Assembly: GCA_949752745.1 (NCBI GenBank)
Contig: OX457033.1
Span: forward strand, 19,135,907-19,199,906
Length of the DNA: 64,000 bases
Source of the DNA: Protula sp. h YS-2021
Lineage: Eukaryota > Annelida > Polychaeta > Sabellida > Serpulidae
Direction of reading: 5' to 3'
Below, one piece after another: positions 44,146-56,287 of the stretch. Each line of letters opens with the position of its first letter. Positions within the stretch are counted from its first letter, which is position 1. The notes beneath the pieces were generated by a model. It did no database searches. It worked only from the letters and a program-made list of their open reading frames with translations, and had not been told where the DNA came from. A program made the position numbers and the translations under genes.

Positions 44146-46280
44146 AAAGAGATATCGGCAGGGAACATTCGAAAAGAAGAAGAAAAACCTTTTGTAGACA
44201 ATGACACGACCTGTCCTTTGTCTTTTGCACTCTTGAGAAAACAAAAAAAAAAAATAGTTAGATCTGTAGTGGATTCACTTGTAGGGACATGGAATATGGC
44301 GGAGATCAAACAGTTGCCGAGCTGTGTAGATGATTTCGTTCATCCTCAGGCGCTGGATTATGTTTGTGATATGTACGTGTTTGCGTCTCAGGAAAGCTGC
44401 TCCAATAGGTCAGTTATATGTGATGTAGTTTTTTTATGGTGTTTTTATGTCGTCTAAAGAAATCAAGCACAACAGAGTGAAAGACGTGAATATATTACGT
44501 CTGAATTCTAATAACGCTGGGAAATAGGTGTAAACTGTAATTCTTTTTGTGAATATTTAAGGCGGTTTAGTTCACTTCATTGAAAAAAAAAATTCGTGAA
44601 AAAAGGCTTTCCAATAAGAAAATTAAAAATAAGAGTAATTTCATCGGTTTTACTCCGTCATTAAAGCATACATGTCAACCCTATAAAAGTCTTTGAAAAT
44701 GGTGATATAAATGAACACAATCGGTGGCTTTTAACAGTTACATGTGACACGTGTTGTACCGTTATGTAGGAGAGAGTGGGAGGTGCGCCTACAGGAGTCG
44801 CTGGGACCACAGCACGTGCTGTATCACTCCGCCGCTTACGGGATCCTCTACGTCAGCGTCTTCATCAACCGTGACCTTATTTGGTATTGCTCAAGTGAGT
44901 ACCTTGCCTTTTAGGCTATACCACATTAATGAACTACACTATATAGCCTTATTTATCCGGGTTTCATCAGTACATTTTCATTATTTAAATTTTCCCAAAA
45001 ACAGCACGATAGGGGGAGGGGGGAGACAGGGGGTTGTGAGGCTCCCGAAGGGACTTGAGGGACGGTACTCAAGTTTCAGATAGAAAAAAAGCTGCGATTC
45101 AAAACAAAATGTACATCTTCCACATCTGAAGCAGCTGATAAAAGCGAATGCAAAACATGAAAATTGAACAAGTTTTTCGTCATGAGATTGTAATGTTTGT
45201 TTTACAGTTTCTGAAGACGCTTTCGTGAGTGTCCGGCCCGGCTCGAGTCTTAAGACTAAGGGCGGCGTCGGTGTCTGTTTTACAATATTCGGCACATCAA
45301 TCCTTTTCCTTAATAGTCATTTAACAGGTGAGCAGTAAAAAAGAAAACAAGACATTTTTTTCATTTTTTTTTTGTATTTTACGATTTCCCTGTTTTAAAT
45401 TTTTAAAGTTAAAAATAAATAAATAAGAAATGTTATTGTACATTTTGTTAAATGTTGTAATTTCAAATCAGTCACTGTAAGAATGCCAACATCACGGTGA
45501 GGAAAAAAGGATTCAATCTATAAATAGATGTCAATATTTTGACTGGTTTTTGTATGTGTCTTTGCAGCTCATGAAGGTAACATTAAGGTGCGATTAAAAG
45601 ACGCGCGTACAGTGATGAACACGATGAACCTCCCCGTCCAAGTCAAGTCCTCCAGCAGCTTGTATTCGAAGGACCCGGATGTGACGTCACGGTTCGAGTG
45701 TGTGTTCTGGTGCGGTGACATGAACTTCCGGTAAGGGTAAAAATATATATATTTTGACCCTAATATTGATCTTTAACTTAAATAAATAAATAAATAAAAT
45801 AATATAAAAATATTATAAACTAAAGAATATTAAAATTGCATGCAAGAAAGAAATGAACATGTGCTCCGATTGTGAAGACCTGATAATAACTTGATGTTAT
45901 TTTGTCGGCACATTTGCTCGTTCATTTAAGATCTATTGTAATTTCTTCACTTTCCGTTACCGATAAATAGTTGAAAAAAAATTAGCGCGGGGGTTATTGT
46001 GTCTGTTGTTGATTGTAGGATAGACAAAGAGGAGGATCGAATCAAAAGGAAAATCCAAGCCCTTGAACGCGAGCGCAATTACGAAGATTTACTGGAGTAC
46101 GATGAGCTCCTCAAAGTCATGGCACATGGTCAGCCATTCATTTCATGCACTATCCTTTACTTATTCTCTTTTTAACTTATTCTGATAATGTTTTGTTCTC
46201 CCATAAATTTTACATTTTTAGTGAATAATGAAATTACAGTACATCTCCGTTTTTTTCAACAACAACAACAACAACAACAA

Positions 46281-46332
<52 letters not shown>

Positions 46333-46333
46333 G

Positions 46334-46365
<32 letters not shown>

Positions 46366-46410
46366 GCAATAACAACAACAATACCACTACTACTACTACT
46401 GCTGCTACTT

Positions 46411-46443
<33 letters not shown>

Positions 46444-49400
46444 ATAATAATAATATAGCCTAAATTTTAGTAGCGATGTTAATTCAAATATTTCGGCCTA
46501 CCTTGCAGTTATTCAAAATGGTGGAATTTTTGGGCCATTCCTTGCAAAATAGGTTGTATTTTGTGGTTTGAAAAGATTGGAAGACTTGTACGTAATTGTT
46601 ACAGGGGAAGCATTCAATAAGTTCTCGGAGGGCAGAATCAAGTTCCGCCCCACTTACAAGTACACGCAAGGCACGGACGACTTCGAGGAAGAGAAGAAGC
46701 GGGTCCCTAGTTACACGGTGAGTCCCTAGTTACACGGTGAGTCCCTAGTTACACGGTGAGTCCCTAGTTACACGGTGAGTCCCTAGATACACGGTGAGTC
46801 CCTAGTTACACGGTGAGTCCCTAGTTACACGGTGAGTCCGTAGTTACACGGCGAGTCCCTAGTTACACGGTGAGTCCGTACTTACACAGTGAGTCCGTAC
46901 TTACACAGTGAGTCCGTAGTTACACGGTGAGTCCTTAGTTACACGGTGAGTCCCTAGTTACATGGTGAGTCCCTAGTTACACGGTGAGTCCGTAGTTACA
47001 CGGCGAGTCCCTAGTTACACGGTGAGTCCGTACTTACACGGTGAGTCCCTAGTTACACGGTGAGTCCCTAGTTACACGGTGAGTCCCTAGTTACACGGTG
47101 AGTCCCTAGTTACACGGTGAGTCCCTAGTTACACGGTGAGTCCCAGTTACACGGTGAGTCCCTAGTTACACGGTGAGTCCGTATTTACACGGTGAGGCCT
47201 TAGTTACACGGTGAGTCCCTAGTTACACGGTGAGTCCGTATTTACACGGTGAGGCCTTAGTTACACGGTGAGTCCCTAGTTACAAGGTGAGTCCCTAGTT
47301 ACACGGTGAGTCCCTAGTTACACTATGAGTTCCTAGTTACACGGTGAGTCCCTAGTTACACGGTGAGTCCCTAGTTACACGGTGAGTCCGTAGTTACACG
47401 GTGAGTCCCTAGTTACACGGTGAGTCCCTAGTTACACAGTGAGTTCCTAGTTACACGGTGAGTTCCTAGTTACACGGTGTGTCCCTAGTTACACGGTGAG
47501 TCCCTAGTTACACGGTGTGTCCCTAGTTACACGGTGTGACCCTAGTTACACGGTGAGTCCCTAGTTACACTGTGAGTCCGTAGTTACACGGTGAGTCCCT
47601 AGTTACACGGTGTGACCCTAGTTACACGGTGAGTCCCTAGTTACACGGTGTGACCCTAGTTACACGGTGAGTCCCTAGTTACACGGTGAGTCCGTAGTTA
47701 CACGGTGAGTCCCTAGTTACACGTAGAGTCCCAGTTACACGGTGAGTCCGTAGTTACACGGTGAGTCCCTGGTTACACGGTGAGTCCCTAGTTACACTGT
47801 GAGTCCGTAGTTACATGGTGAGTCCGTAGTTACACGGTGAGTCCCTAGTTACACGGTGAGTCCCAGTTACACGGTGAGTCCCTAGTTACACGGTGAGTCC
47901 CTAGTTACACGGTGAGTCCCTAGTTACACGGTGAGTCCCTAGTTACACGGTGAGTCCCTAGTTACACGGTGAGTCCCTAGTTACACGGTGAGTCCGTAGT
48001 TACACTGTGAGTCCATAGTTACACGGTGAGTCCCTAGTTACACGGTGAGTCCGTAGTTACACGGTGAGTCCGTAGTTACACGGTGAGTCCCTAGTTACAC
48101 GGTGAGTCCGTAGTTACACGGTGAGTCTCTAGTTACACGGTGAGTCCCAGTAACACGGTGAGTCCCTAGTTACACGGTGAGTCCGTATTTACACGGTGAG
48201 GCCTTAGTTACACGGTGAGTCCCAGTTACACGGTGTGTCCCTAGTTACACGGTGTGACCCTAGTTACACTGTGAGTCCCTAGTTACACAGTGAGTCCGTA
48301 GTTACGCGGTGAGTCCCAGTTACACGGTAAGTCCCAGTCAATAGATGAATCAGTATTTCAATGAAAATATTTAACTGTTACCTTTGAGATGGTTTAAATA
48401 AAAGGTGTGGCGGGGATGGGGGAGCTATGATCGTTGTTGAGCAGTGAATATGGTTGACGGGAGTAGATCTGGCTTGGTAAGTCAAGTGGAAGTGAACACC
48501 ATCCATGATCGCGTAACGCTATATGAGCACAATATCTGTGATGTTATCTATGGGCTATAACAGCGTAAGCATCGCCTCAAAACCCCGCCCCACCCCGTCT
48601 CCCCCCGCCTCCAAACGGACTTGATTGACGGCCCCATAAATCACGTGCCGGTAGCGGCCAGACAGAGGCGAGAAAGTGTGTCTGCCATAATTTTCAGAAA
48701 CAATGCTCCCGTTAAGAGAAAGTATACCTAAAAATACACTAGTAGGAGAAAACATATTTTTCGCATTGTCGAAAAATCACTTTCCGTGTCCTTGTTTGGT
48801 GGCAGGAATTAAACATAATAAAATTTACTGTGAAGAAGTTGTCATGTGATAATCTCTGGGTTTCAGGACCGCGTGCTGTTTCGCTGTAAGCGTAAAGGAA
48901 GCATCGTGTGTTTGCAGTACGACAGTGTCCCTACGCTCAAGCAGTCGGACCACAAGCCCGTGTACGGCGTCTACGAGGTCAACCTAAGGCCGGGCCGAGA
49001 CAAGTAAGTCCTGTTAATCCTGTAAGCTTAACGTCCGGCCTGACACAAGTAGGTCCTTCTGATGACGCTGTCAACCTCACGTACTGCCACGGCTAACAGT
49101 AGCAAAGGCTGTGAATTTCAATTTAAAATAAGGCCTAGTTAGGGACGTGAGCGTATAAAGCCAGTCGTTGTTAACACTTTAGATGATACTGAGGATTGTT
49201 TTTTTTTTTTTGCCTGTAGCAAAAAGTTAGGCAAGAACTCACCATTGAAAGTTTGGCCACTTGAGTGATTTGCTGATTGGTTTGCCTGTTTGTTTCAGCA
49301 TTTCGCTATGTGCTGGGCAGTTCAATCGAGATATATGGAAAACAGGTGAACGTACTTTCAGTTATATGTCATATGTCTGTCTCAGTTTGTCTCATGTTCT

Positions 49401-49699
49401 GAGAAATGAAGTGTAAGAAAAACTGTTATCAGAAGAGATAAACTTGATAAAAAAAAAAACTGCGAAGGCCTCGCACTTAATTCATAGTTGAGTAATAAAA
49501 GAATAACTGTAATTATAAGACAAAATAGAAGCAAAGGTGTCTGTGAGTAGTGTCGGTTTGCGAAACAAAGAAACAAAGAGTTTGAGTTTAAGAGAAGGCG
49601 TTTTTTTTTGTTGCAGCCATGACGCGGCGAGCACTAAGATTGGATGTCTTGCAACCAAGGAAAACGGAGAAGGAGAGTAGCGTTTGCAGCGTACAATAG
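42275..49699 (+). CDS. INPP5E: Inositol polyphosphate-5-phosphatase E, complete, 12 exons
   Basis: INPP5E removes the 5-phosphate from PI(3,4,5)P3 and PI(4,5)P2 and keeps the ciliary membrane low in PI(4,5)P2; in human it is a Joubert-syndrome gene. Exons: 42275-42426, 42589-43311, 43857-43936, 44285-44408, 44770-44894, 45208-45327, 45568-45730, 46019-46128, 46605-46717, 48867-49003, 49299-49345, 49617-49699. They give 658 residues in one frame (human 644). Catalytic motifs in order: TWNM (about residues 320-323), QES with [16 protein letters not shown] (GDMN 491-494), PSYTDRVLF (from 567) and SDHKPVYG (597-604). The chain ends SVCSVQ, a CaaX box (human ends CSVS). Intron 9 is mostly an array of the exon 9 junction. 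Confidence 0.96.
43857..49699 (+). CDS. INPP5E: INPP5E exons 3-12: 5-phosphatase domain and CaaX tail
   Basis: Exon 3 encodes [20 protein letters not shown], matching the human block just before the catalytic domain. Exons 4-10 hold the full Mg-dependent endonuclease-like phosphatase fold. Exon 8 replaces the human loop after GDxN with a charged helix ([20 protein letters not shown]). Exons 10-11 read [14 protein letters not shown] against human RPGRDNIPLAAGKF. Exon 12 is short and basic ([18 protein letters not shown]) and ends CSVQ-TAG. Gln at the last position suits farnesylation, as known for human INPP5E. Confidence 0.95.
44079..44142. repeat. (TA)n microsatellite
   Basis: About 32 TA units in INPP5E intron 3. 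Confidence 0.95.
46258..46455. repeat. (CTA/CAA)n trinucleotide microsatellite
   Basis: CAA units pass into a long CTA run with interruptions, then TAA units. It lies within INPP5E intron 8, about 150 bp before exon 9. Confidence 0.95.
46703..48337 (+). repeat. 19-bp junction array of INPP5E exon 9 (about 86 copies)
   Basis: The unit GTGAGTCCCTAGTTACACG starts from the real junction (CCTAGTTACACG, then GTGAGTCC) and runs for 1.63 kb, about three quarters of intron 9. Variants are mostly single substitutions (GTCCGTAG, GTGTGACC, GGCCTTAG) and 1-2 base deletions. Nearly every unit keeps a GTGAGT or GTGTGT donor. Confidence 0.98.
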
Positions 49700-51050
49700 G
49701 GGAGGGGGGCGTGTGAAGCGATAAGAAGAGTGCCGTGCGCAGCGCGCAATGGCGGGGCCGTGTGCAACATCGAATAAATTAGCGTCCTCACTGCCCAAGA
49801 TGTCATGCGTGGGTTTTTATAAAGTCTGCCTTGTCGGTGCAATATTGATCCGCCTTTGATGTAATTCAGGTTTTGAGTGACTGTCCCAGTCATCGACCTT
49901 GGTAAGGACGAATTCTGGTCTCTGTTGTATAAATCTTGATCACAATTGCATCACCTTCAAATATATTTTTATGATTCTGTATGTGTGACGTGTGAATGAC
50001 GTCAGAATGACGTAAAAATACACGCATTTTTTGCGTTGTGTCGTACTTTGTGTCTACGTACCGCAGTGTGGTCACGTGATATTCACGTGGTGTTGCCATC
50101 AGTGTCACGTGACATGAAATGTCGCGAAATAAAAAGCTAGGGAATTTAGCCGTTAAAAAGCTTTGCATAAGCTTGAAGTGAGGTACGTAGAAATATAGAT
50201 AGGTAAGACGCAAGGAAATGAAGAATTAGTGATGCATATCAAGTTCTTTTACAGCCATATTCATTGTTATCGGGCTCACTTCGTCCGAAATCTTAAAGTG
50301 TATATAACTTGAAGCATTTCCTTCTCAAATGGTTAGAATGTTTGCAATATTGTAATATTATTGTAAATGATAATATTGTATTGCTATAGTGTGACGTGTT
50401 AATTCATTTTTGTGTAACTAAGCTTCGTTCAATGTCCTTCCCTTTAAAATGATGTTAACGACGTCCATGCTTCGGATTTTTCAGAAGTAAGAAAAAAAAC
50501 AACAACAACCAGAAACAAAAGCGTAAACAGATGTTGCTTGTCGTTGAAATTTGAAAACAATTCCTAGAAGTGAAAATAAAGAACAATATTTTTGATGAAA
50601 AAAAACTTTGTTTGAGAACATGAATATTGATGAATGATTTATGAATATCAATATTAATGCATTATAGGAAAGGTTACCGGAAGTGTTAACTCAGGGTGAC
50701 AAAGATCTTACCATATCTGGCCTAGCGTAAACTTCTGGGTTTTGGGATACCAATTGGCGATGGTGAAAGTGTGCTTTGTAAGCAGGAGGAAGATGTTTTT
50801 TGTGAAAATGAATGTCTAAAATTCAGTTCAAGCGGCATCCTTCTATGTTAAGAGGAGAAGGATCGTCTTATTGTGAAACATACAGAAAGTTTTTTTTCGG
50901 GTGACTGTAAAATCATTTTGCTGTTTTAGCTAGAAAGAGGATAATTAATATCACGTTTATAATGTGGAGAGTTTATTTAAAGGATTCATTTTAAAAAAAA
51001 ACATGATTCCTTTTGTAAAATGTTATTTTCGTTGTGAATGGCGGTACCAC

Positions 51051-51150
51051 GGAACCAGCCTGAGGGCTCCGGAACCAGCCTGAGGGCTCCGGCACCAGCT
51101 TGAGGGCTCCAGAACCAGCCTGAGGGCTTCGGAACCAGCCTGAGGGCTCC
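51051..51150. repeat. 20-bp minisatellite
   Basis: Five copies of GGAACCAGCCTGAGGGCTCC. Confidence 0.92.
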
Positions 51151-52780
51151 GTGGAACCATTCCGGGTGGTTTTGTACAGAAGTTTCTTACTGTATGGTGT
51201 GTAACGTCGATGCTGGTCATCTAAAGTGGCGTCCAGTGACGTCACGAATGACGTTGAATTCGTGGCAGTCTTAATGAAATGCCAATCAAAACACACTTTG
51301 AACTACCAAGGGGGACCAAAATCTTGTTACGGATTAGATAACCTTTATCACAGTCCCGTGCTTTTCGATAGTCTCGTCGGTGTCAACCAATTAGAGCACG
51401 ACTTAAGGTCGGCCAGGGATTCCCTAAGTTATTTAGGTCAGCTGTGTAAATTTTGCACACTTTATGTAGGAAAACATGCTGACATTGTGACGTTTATCAG
51501 CATGTGGCAGGCAAACGAATGTCATATATCAAAACTAGATAGAAATTCTTTCAGGCAGAATATTTACGAAGTTCTGGCAAGTTAATGAAGATGTGTACGC
51601 TCCCACGATATTTCGTTGTATACCCATTTGGTCTCACAGGAAGTGATTTAGCTAATTGTAAGCGTCTGTTTAGTTCGTTTAATATACTCATAATGAAGCG
51701 ATAGTTAAAAAGATCTCCGCTAATATCCGTCCACATTAATGTCAGCAGTGTGTTAATCTCAGTCGGTAGTTTATTTCTTGCTGCCTCTCTAAAAATGCGT
51801 TTGCCATGTTGTTATATTTAGAGAATGCGTTGCCATGGTATTGTAGGTGGTACTTTGTGTTGTAACAGTATTTGTGTAAGTATCGTGATTGTTGGCCGGA
51901 GATGTTGTTTATATGACAAGGGTGCTTGTAACACGTATCGTTCAATTTCTCTTAACCTTTCCTCTGATTTCTCTAACCCAGTGATGTCGTAGCAAAGTGA
52001 TCACATCTATTATACAGTGTACGGCGGGGTTTGCCTTTTACTCCACATTCCAATCATGGTATCAATTAATGTATTGATGGGTCCGTATTGTAGATCATTT
52101 ACAGTACGATAAGCTAAGACTCTGTAGTTTCCCGCATAAGCTGCTGTGGTTTGTGTTTTTTTAAAAAAATACTTATAGTTCCATATGGTTCCTTATCGTT
52201 CCATAACACTCCACAAAAGGAAAAAACACGTCATTTTTCATTTTGTTGACAACTTGTTTGTAAAGTAACGCATTTTCCTCAAGCTGTAAATAAGCTTAAA
52301 TAAACTATAGTGGCGAAAAAAATATTGTAGATGAAAAAAAAAGATACTAGTGCGATTGATTATGTCGATTACAGCATGCAGTGAGTGCAAAAGATTGTTA
52401 TTGCGGGCGTCAGATTAGGTGTTAAAATGTTCTAGATGCTTTCCAAAGGCATATCATTGCTCAATGATGTCGTGAAAGCTGCCTTCTTTACCTTCTTCAC
52501 GTCTTTTAGCTGACCCCGGTACAGTTAGGTCTGGAAATAGATGGGTGAATGTGAGAAGTCCGGTGGCATCCCGCAGCACAAAAATAGAGATGTTTCGCAG
52601 AAAATTAAACGAAAAAAAAAAAAAGATTCGCGGTGGTCTTACGGTTGGCACTTCATGGAAAGTGAGAGTCTTAAATTATTCCGCGCCTTGGAAAATTATT
52701 CCGCATCTTGTCTAAAACATGACACACTGTGGAAGATTTTGTCATGACTGGCGCGGGCAAAAGCCTACGTCACATCCACC

Positions 52781-52959
52781 AGTGGTGACGTGTCAACCCG
52801 GAGAAAGTGGGGACGTGTCAACCCGGAGAAAGTGGGGACGTGTCAACCCGGAGAAAGTGGGGACGTGTCAACCCGGAGAAAGTGGTGACGTATCAACCCG
52901 GAGAAAGTGGGGACGTGTCAAACCGGAGAAAGTGGTGACGTGTCAACCCGGAGAAAGTC
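52781..52959. repeat. 25-bp minisatellite
   Basis: About seven copies of GACGTGTCAACCCGGAGAAAG plus GTGG; no adjacent exon is known. Confidence 0.92.
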
Positions 52960-54409
52960 GGCATCATAAAAGAGAGTGGCAGTATTTTGTGATCAGTATT
53001 CTTTGTTGTTATTTGTTGTTGTTAGGTATTTCGTGGGGGAGGGGACACTTGATATCACATATGTGACCATGCGTGTCCGAAAATGCGGAGCAAGGGGTTA
53101 TTTGTTTAAAAAGGGGGTAATATTTATTCAGTACTGTGCATTTCCAGCAAAAAGGGGTATTATTCAGACTTGTCACTCCGCGTTTAGAGTAGGCTTAAAA
53201 AGTCATGAACCCTTGTGGTAACCAGTCATGAACCCTTGTGGTAACCAGTCGGTTCGCGAGTGCTCCTCCCTGGGATTCGGTCTTAGCGATTATGTTCCGT
53301 CCGCTGCTTTTTGTTCTGCAATTGTTTACCTCGGTTTTAACTTCTTTTACGCCCGTACAGTTTATATTTAGCAATGGATAAACTTGGAAGTCGGATTGCT
53401 TTCAGTGTCGAATTTGTTAAAATATAATGAAATGTAACTTTCAGTGTTTTTCAAGTTTATGTAACTATACACATATATAATAATAAAATATTTAACCTTG
53501 TTAAAACACTTGATCTCCTCCTCCCCTACTCCTACTGTTTTCTACTCCTACTACTGCATATACAATACAATGTTACAGGCAAACTTTCGAAACTGTCCAA
53601 CTTCAAAACTTGGATAGCTTGCCTGAAATGGCATTCACTTTAAACGATTCTTCTAATTGTCGATGTTTTATACCTAAATAACGTGCTCTGAGTTTATTTA
53701 ATCCTTAAAACAATGAAATGTACCATTTAACGGTGGAGAAACTTTTACAATGCGATTTATTAAAATGTCAATTGCAATTATTTGTTATACTTTGCAAATC
53801 ATAACCTGGCTTTTCGCGATTAAAAGTACATTAACAACTTTAAATTGATAAAATAATAACGTATGGCATCAAGTTATAATGTTATTTGCAAACTGATTAA
53901 AATTACACAAATTTAGCTGCAAATTGGGTGTCATGGTCATCAGAAGATAAATTAAAGAAAAGATTGTTTAAATATGCAGCCGTATAAAATGAAAGTAGCC
54001 CGAAGTAAAGGATCAAATTGGCATTAATTACCAAATTTACGACTTCATTATAATTAAAATGAACTCCATTAAGGGTTTTTTTATTCATTCCTTTAAAAGA
54101 TTAAGATAATTTCAAATGAAAAAAAAACGCAAGGTGTAAATTTAGATTTCGACATAGAAGCAAAATCGCAACCTTTTCAGTTCAATTGCATGTCCACAGG
54201 GCACCACATTCTGATTATTGATTGTAGCGATCGGATTTTTATAAATAAAAGGCCTACATTGTTGCTACAGTTGTCCTCTGTCTTTTATTTATGCCATTGA
54301 TCAAATAATCCGATCGCTATGATCAAGAACCACACATGTGCTGCCCTATGAACATGCAATTGAACTGGTAATCCCATTACTGCTAGCGTAAATAAGGTCA
54401 AGATAAAAT

Positions 54410-54620
54410 AACCCCCCTCCCCCACCCCCCCCCCAAAAACAAAGAAAATTGAAAATAAAATGTTGGACGGGGGAAATGGCCGTGGGGGGGGGGGGGTTGT
54501 AAAGACCGCGCGGGGGAGGGGGGGGGGGGTAAACGCCGCCGGGGGAGTAAGGCCGTGGGGCAAAGACCGGGAGGGGGCTAAAGTCCGGGGACGGAGGGGT
54601 AAAGACCGGGGGTGGATAAT
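54410..54620. repeat. Poly-C/poly-G rich patch
   Basis: C-runs at 54414-54434 are followed by G-runs of 10 or more at about 54485-54530, mixed with GGGGGA units. The G-strand could form quadruplexes. Confidence 0.7.
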
Positions 54621-55411
54621 CACCTTCTACTCCTTGGGGGTATATACAGCAAGAATCAAATAGAGGTAATATTTATCCATTCGTTAGCAGGATATTAAGG
54701 TGCAGTTTGACTTTCTTCAGTACCAGTCTCAGTGATCAGTCCACTGTCCTAATCGTACCACATTATAGTGCATTTGTAAGGTACATGTAAAATTTACAGA
54801 CAATATGAAACAAACATCTTCGTAAAAAATAAACAGCAAAGGATAACTCATTACATTGTGTAAATAACAGAGGTGCCTCACAATTGAACTGCTTCGCTAT
54901 TGAATGCAATTCTTACACATGTGTTATAAGCGTCGGTGTTGAATGATTGAAATCTATAAGTGGAATATGGTTGATACGGGGTTAACATAGTTTTAACCCT
55001 CACTACTACTAATGCTATGTTAACATAGCAAAATAGCACATCAGGAATTTTAGGTTCATAGGTTTGTTTCTATTTAAGTTTTTTATTCATTTTTAGTCTA
55101 TCTTACTCCTTATTTCAAAATTACATATTGTATAGACTTAATACATACACAAGGCCATGCACACCACATGTAAATATCTAATTGTTTATGCAGGTTTTAA
55201 ACAGCATATATATACATTGCGTTAAAGTATTGCTGTATAATAGCATGCAGAATCAGTCGAAGACAATTTAATAGATTAAAAGTATACCATTTTAAACACA
55301 CTTTCCAAGCATATGAAGTAAAAGCAGACATCATGGCTTCGCTAAAGTCAAACAGTAATTTGACCAAGGTCACACATTATCTTGACCATAGCCAGCACGA
55401 CAGGGTGTGTG

Positions 55412-56287
55412 TTAAAGATCCGTCAGATCGACCATGACCTTAATATACATTGTGTCTTCATTGATGTAGCATGATGACCCGGGTTTATTAAGGCGAGTCA
55501 GTTGACAAAACAATGGACAGCCAGAAGCAATATTCATCTTAGTTTGCGGCCGGAGGAAGGAAGTACTTGCCGGATCCGGACGAAACGAGTCGCTCACGTG
55601 TTCTCGTCGGTTAAAATCAAGTAGCGTCAATGTAACCTAACATTGACGAAATCAATATAAAAAAACACCATAAAACGCAACAATGGTTTCCAAATTAAAT
55701 CAGAAAGAGTAAATATAAGAAATGATGATTTCATTATACTGCAAGCAATATGTATAGTAAAACCAGTCTAACAAGGACTTATATTTTACCACTTGAAGAC
55801 ATAATTAAGGAATTACTTCACTCATACTTTACATTTTATATTTGTAATACTTTATCCACTTCAGCAGCATTTGTCGTTTATACCTTTCGTGGAAAAGTTT
55901 ATAACAGTGAACTTTCTTAAAACAAACTTAAAAATCGTAATTGTTACGATAGCTGGACTGTTTACCCAGTCTGTTATATGCTGGCAACAGATGAAATTAA
56001 TGTTTTATCGGAATTGAACAAAACTATTAAAATGAACAAACCTTTTGCTTAAAAGGCCATCGCAGCAAATTATCAAACTCGCCTTTCATTACAACAAAGT
56101 ACAAGCTCATATGGGTATTCCTACCCATTCCGTCACCGCTTAAATACAGTCGTGCGCACATTTTGTACCCGCTTCTACTGGTGTAAAACGGCGGTGAATA
56201 GATGCTTCCGGAAGTTCCCGAGCGCGCCTCCGAGCGCTTCCGCTCTACATCCGTTATCTTCCATATTAATGTGCCATCGTAGCTAGT
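55412..56287 (-). CDS. TRAF MATH (TRAF-C) domain exons and stop
   Basis: Exons are 56042-56287 and 55412-55636. The first carries SYDGTLIWKITDVERKR, PPFYTSRSGYKMCARLYL, GDGMGRNTHMSLYFVVMKGE and LLRWPFKQK. The second begins VTLTLLDFNRREHVSDSFRP and ends IKVMVDLTDL with TAA at 55412-55414. These are the classical receptor-peptide-binding MATH motifs of TRAFs in the right order. The intron between WPFKQK and VTL is an extra split compared with vertebrate TRAFs, where I recall a single MATH exon. Confidence 0.94.

Larger units (their letters stand above)
49700..55411. other. Convergent spacer between INPP5E and TRAF gene
   Basis: This contains both 3' UTRs. INPP5E signal candidates are AATAAA at 49773-49778 and 50575-50580. 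A TRAF candidate is minus-strand AATAAA at 55082-55087. The rest is AT-rich with two minisatellites (51.05 and 52.78 kb) and a G/C-run patch at 54410-54620. A 119-codon plus-strand frame at 51226-51585 matches nothing I know. Confidence 0.55.

Noticed and set aside
46188..46463. Poly-Tyr/Thr/Asn frames
   Set aside because: Translation of the CTA/CAA microsatellite in all frames.
46703..48337. Regular direct repeats that could suggest a CRISPR-like array
   Set aside because: Units are contiguous with no unique spacers, begin exactly at an exon end, and the genome is an intron-rich animal genome.
51226..51585. 119-codon plus-strand frame
   Set aside because: No recognised family, no splice partners and no supporting context; probably chance, although a short unknown gene cannot be excluded.
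51742..52140. Possible retroelement fragment on the minus strand
   Set aside because: Several short stretches looked protein-like, but stops break every frame and no reverse-transcriptase motif could be confirmed.
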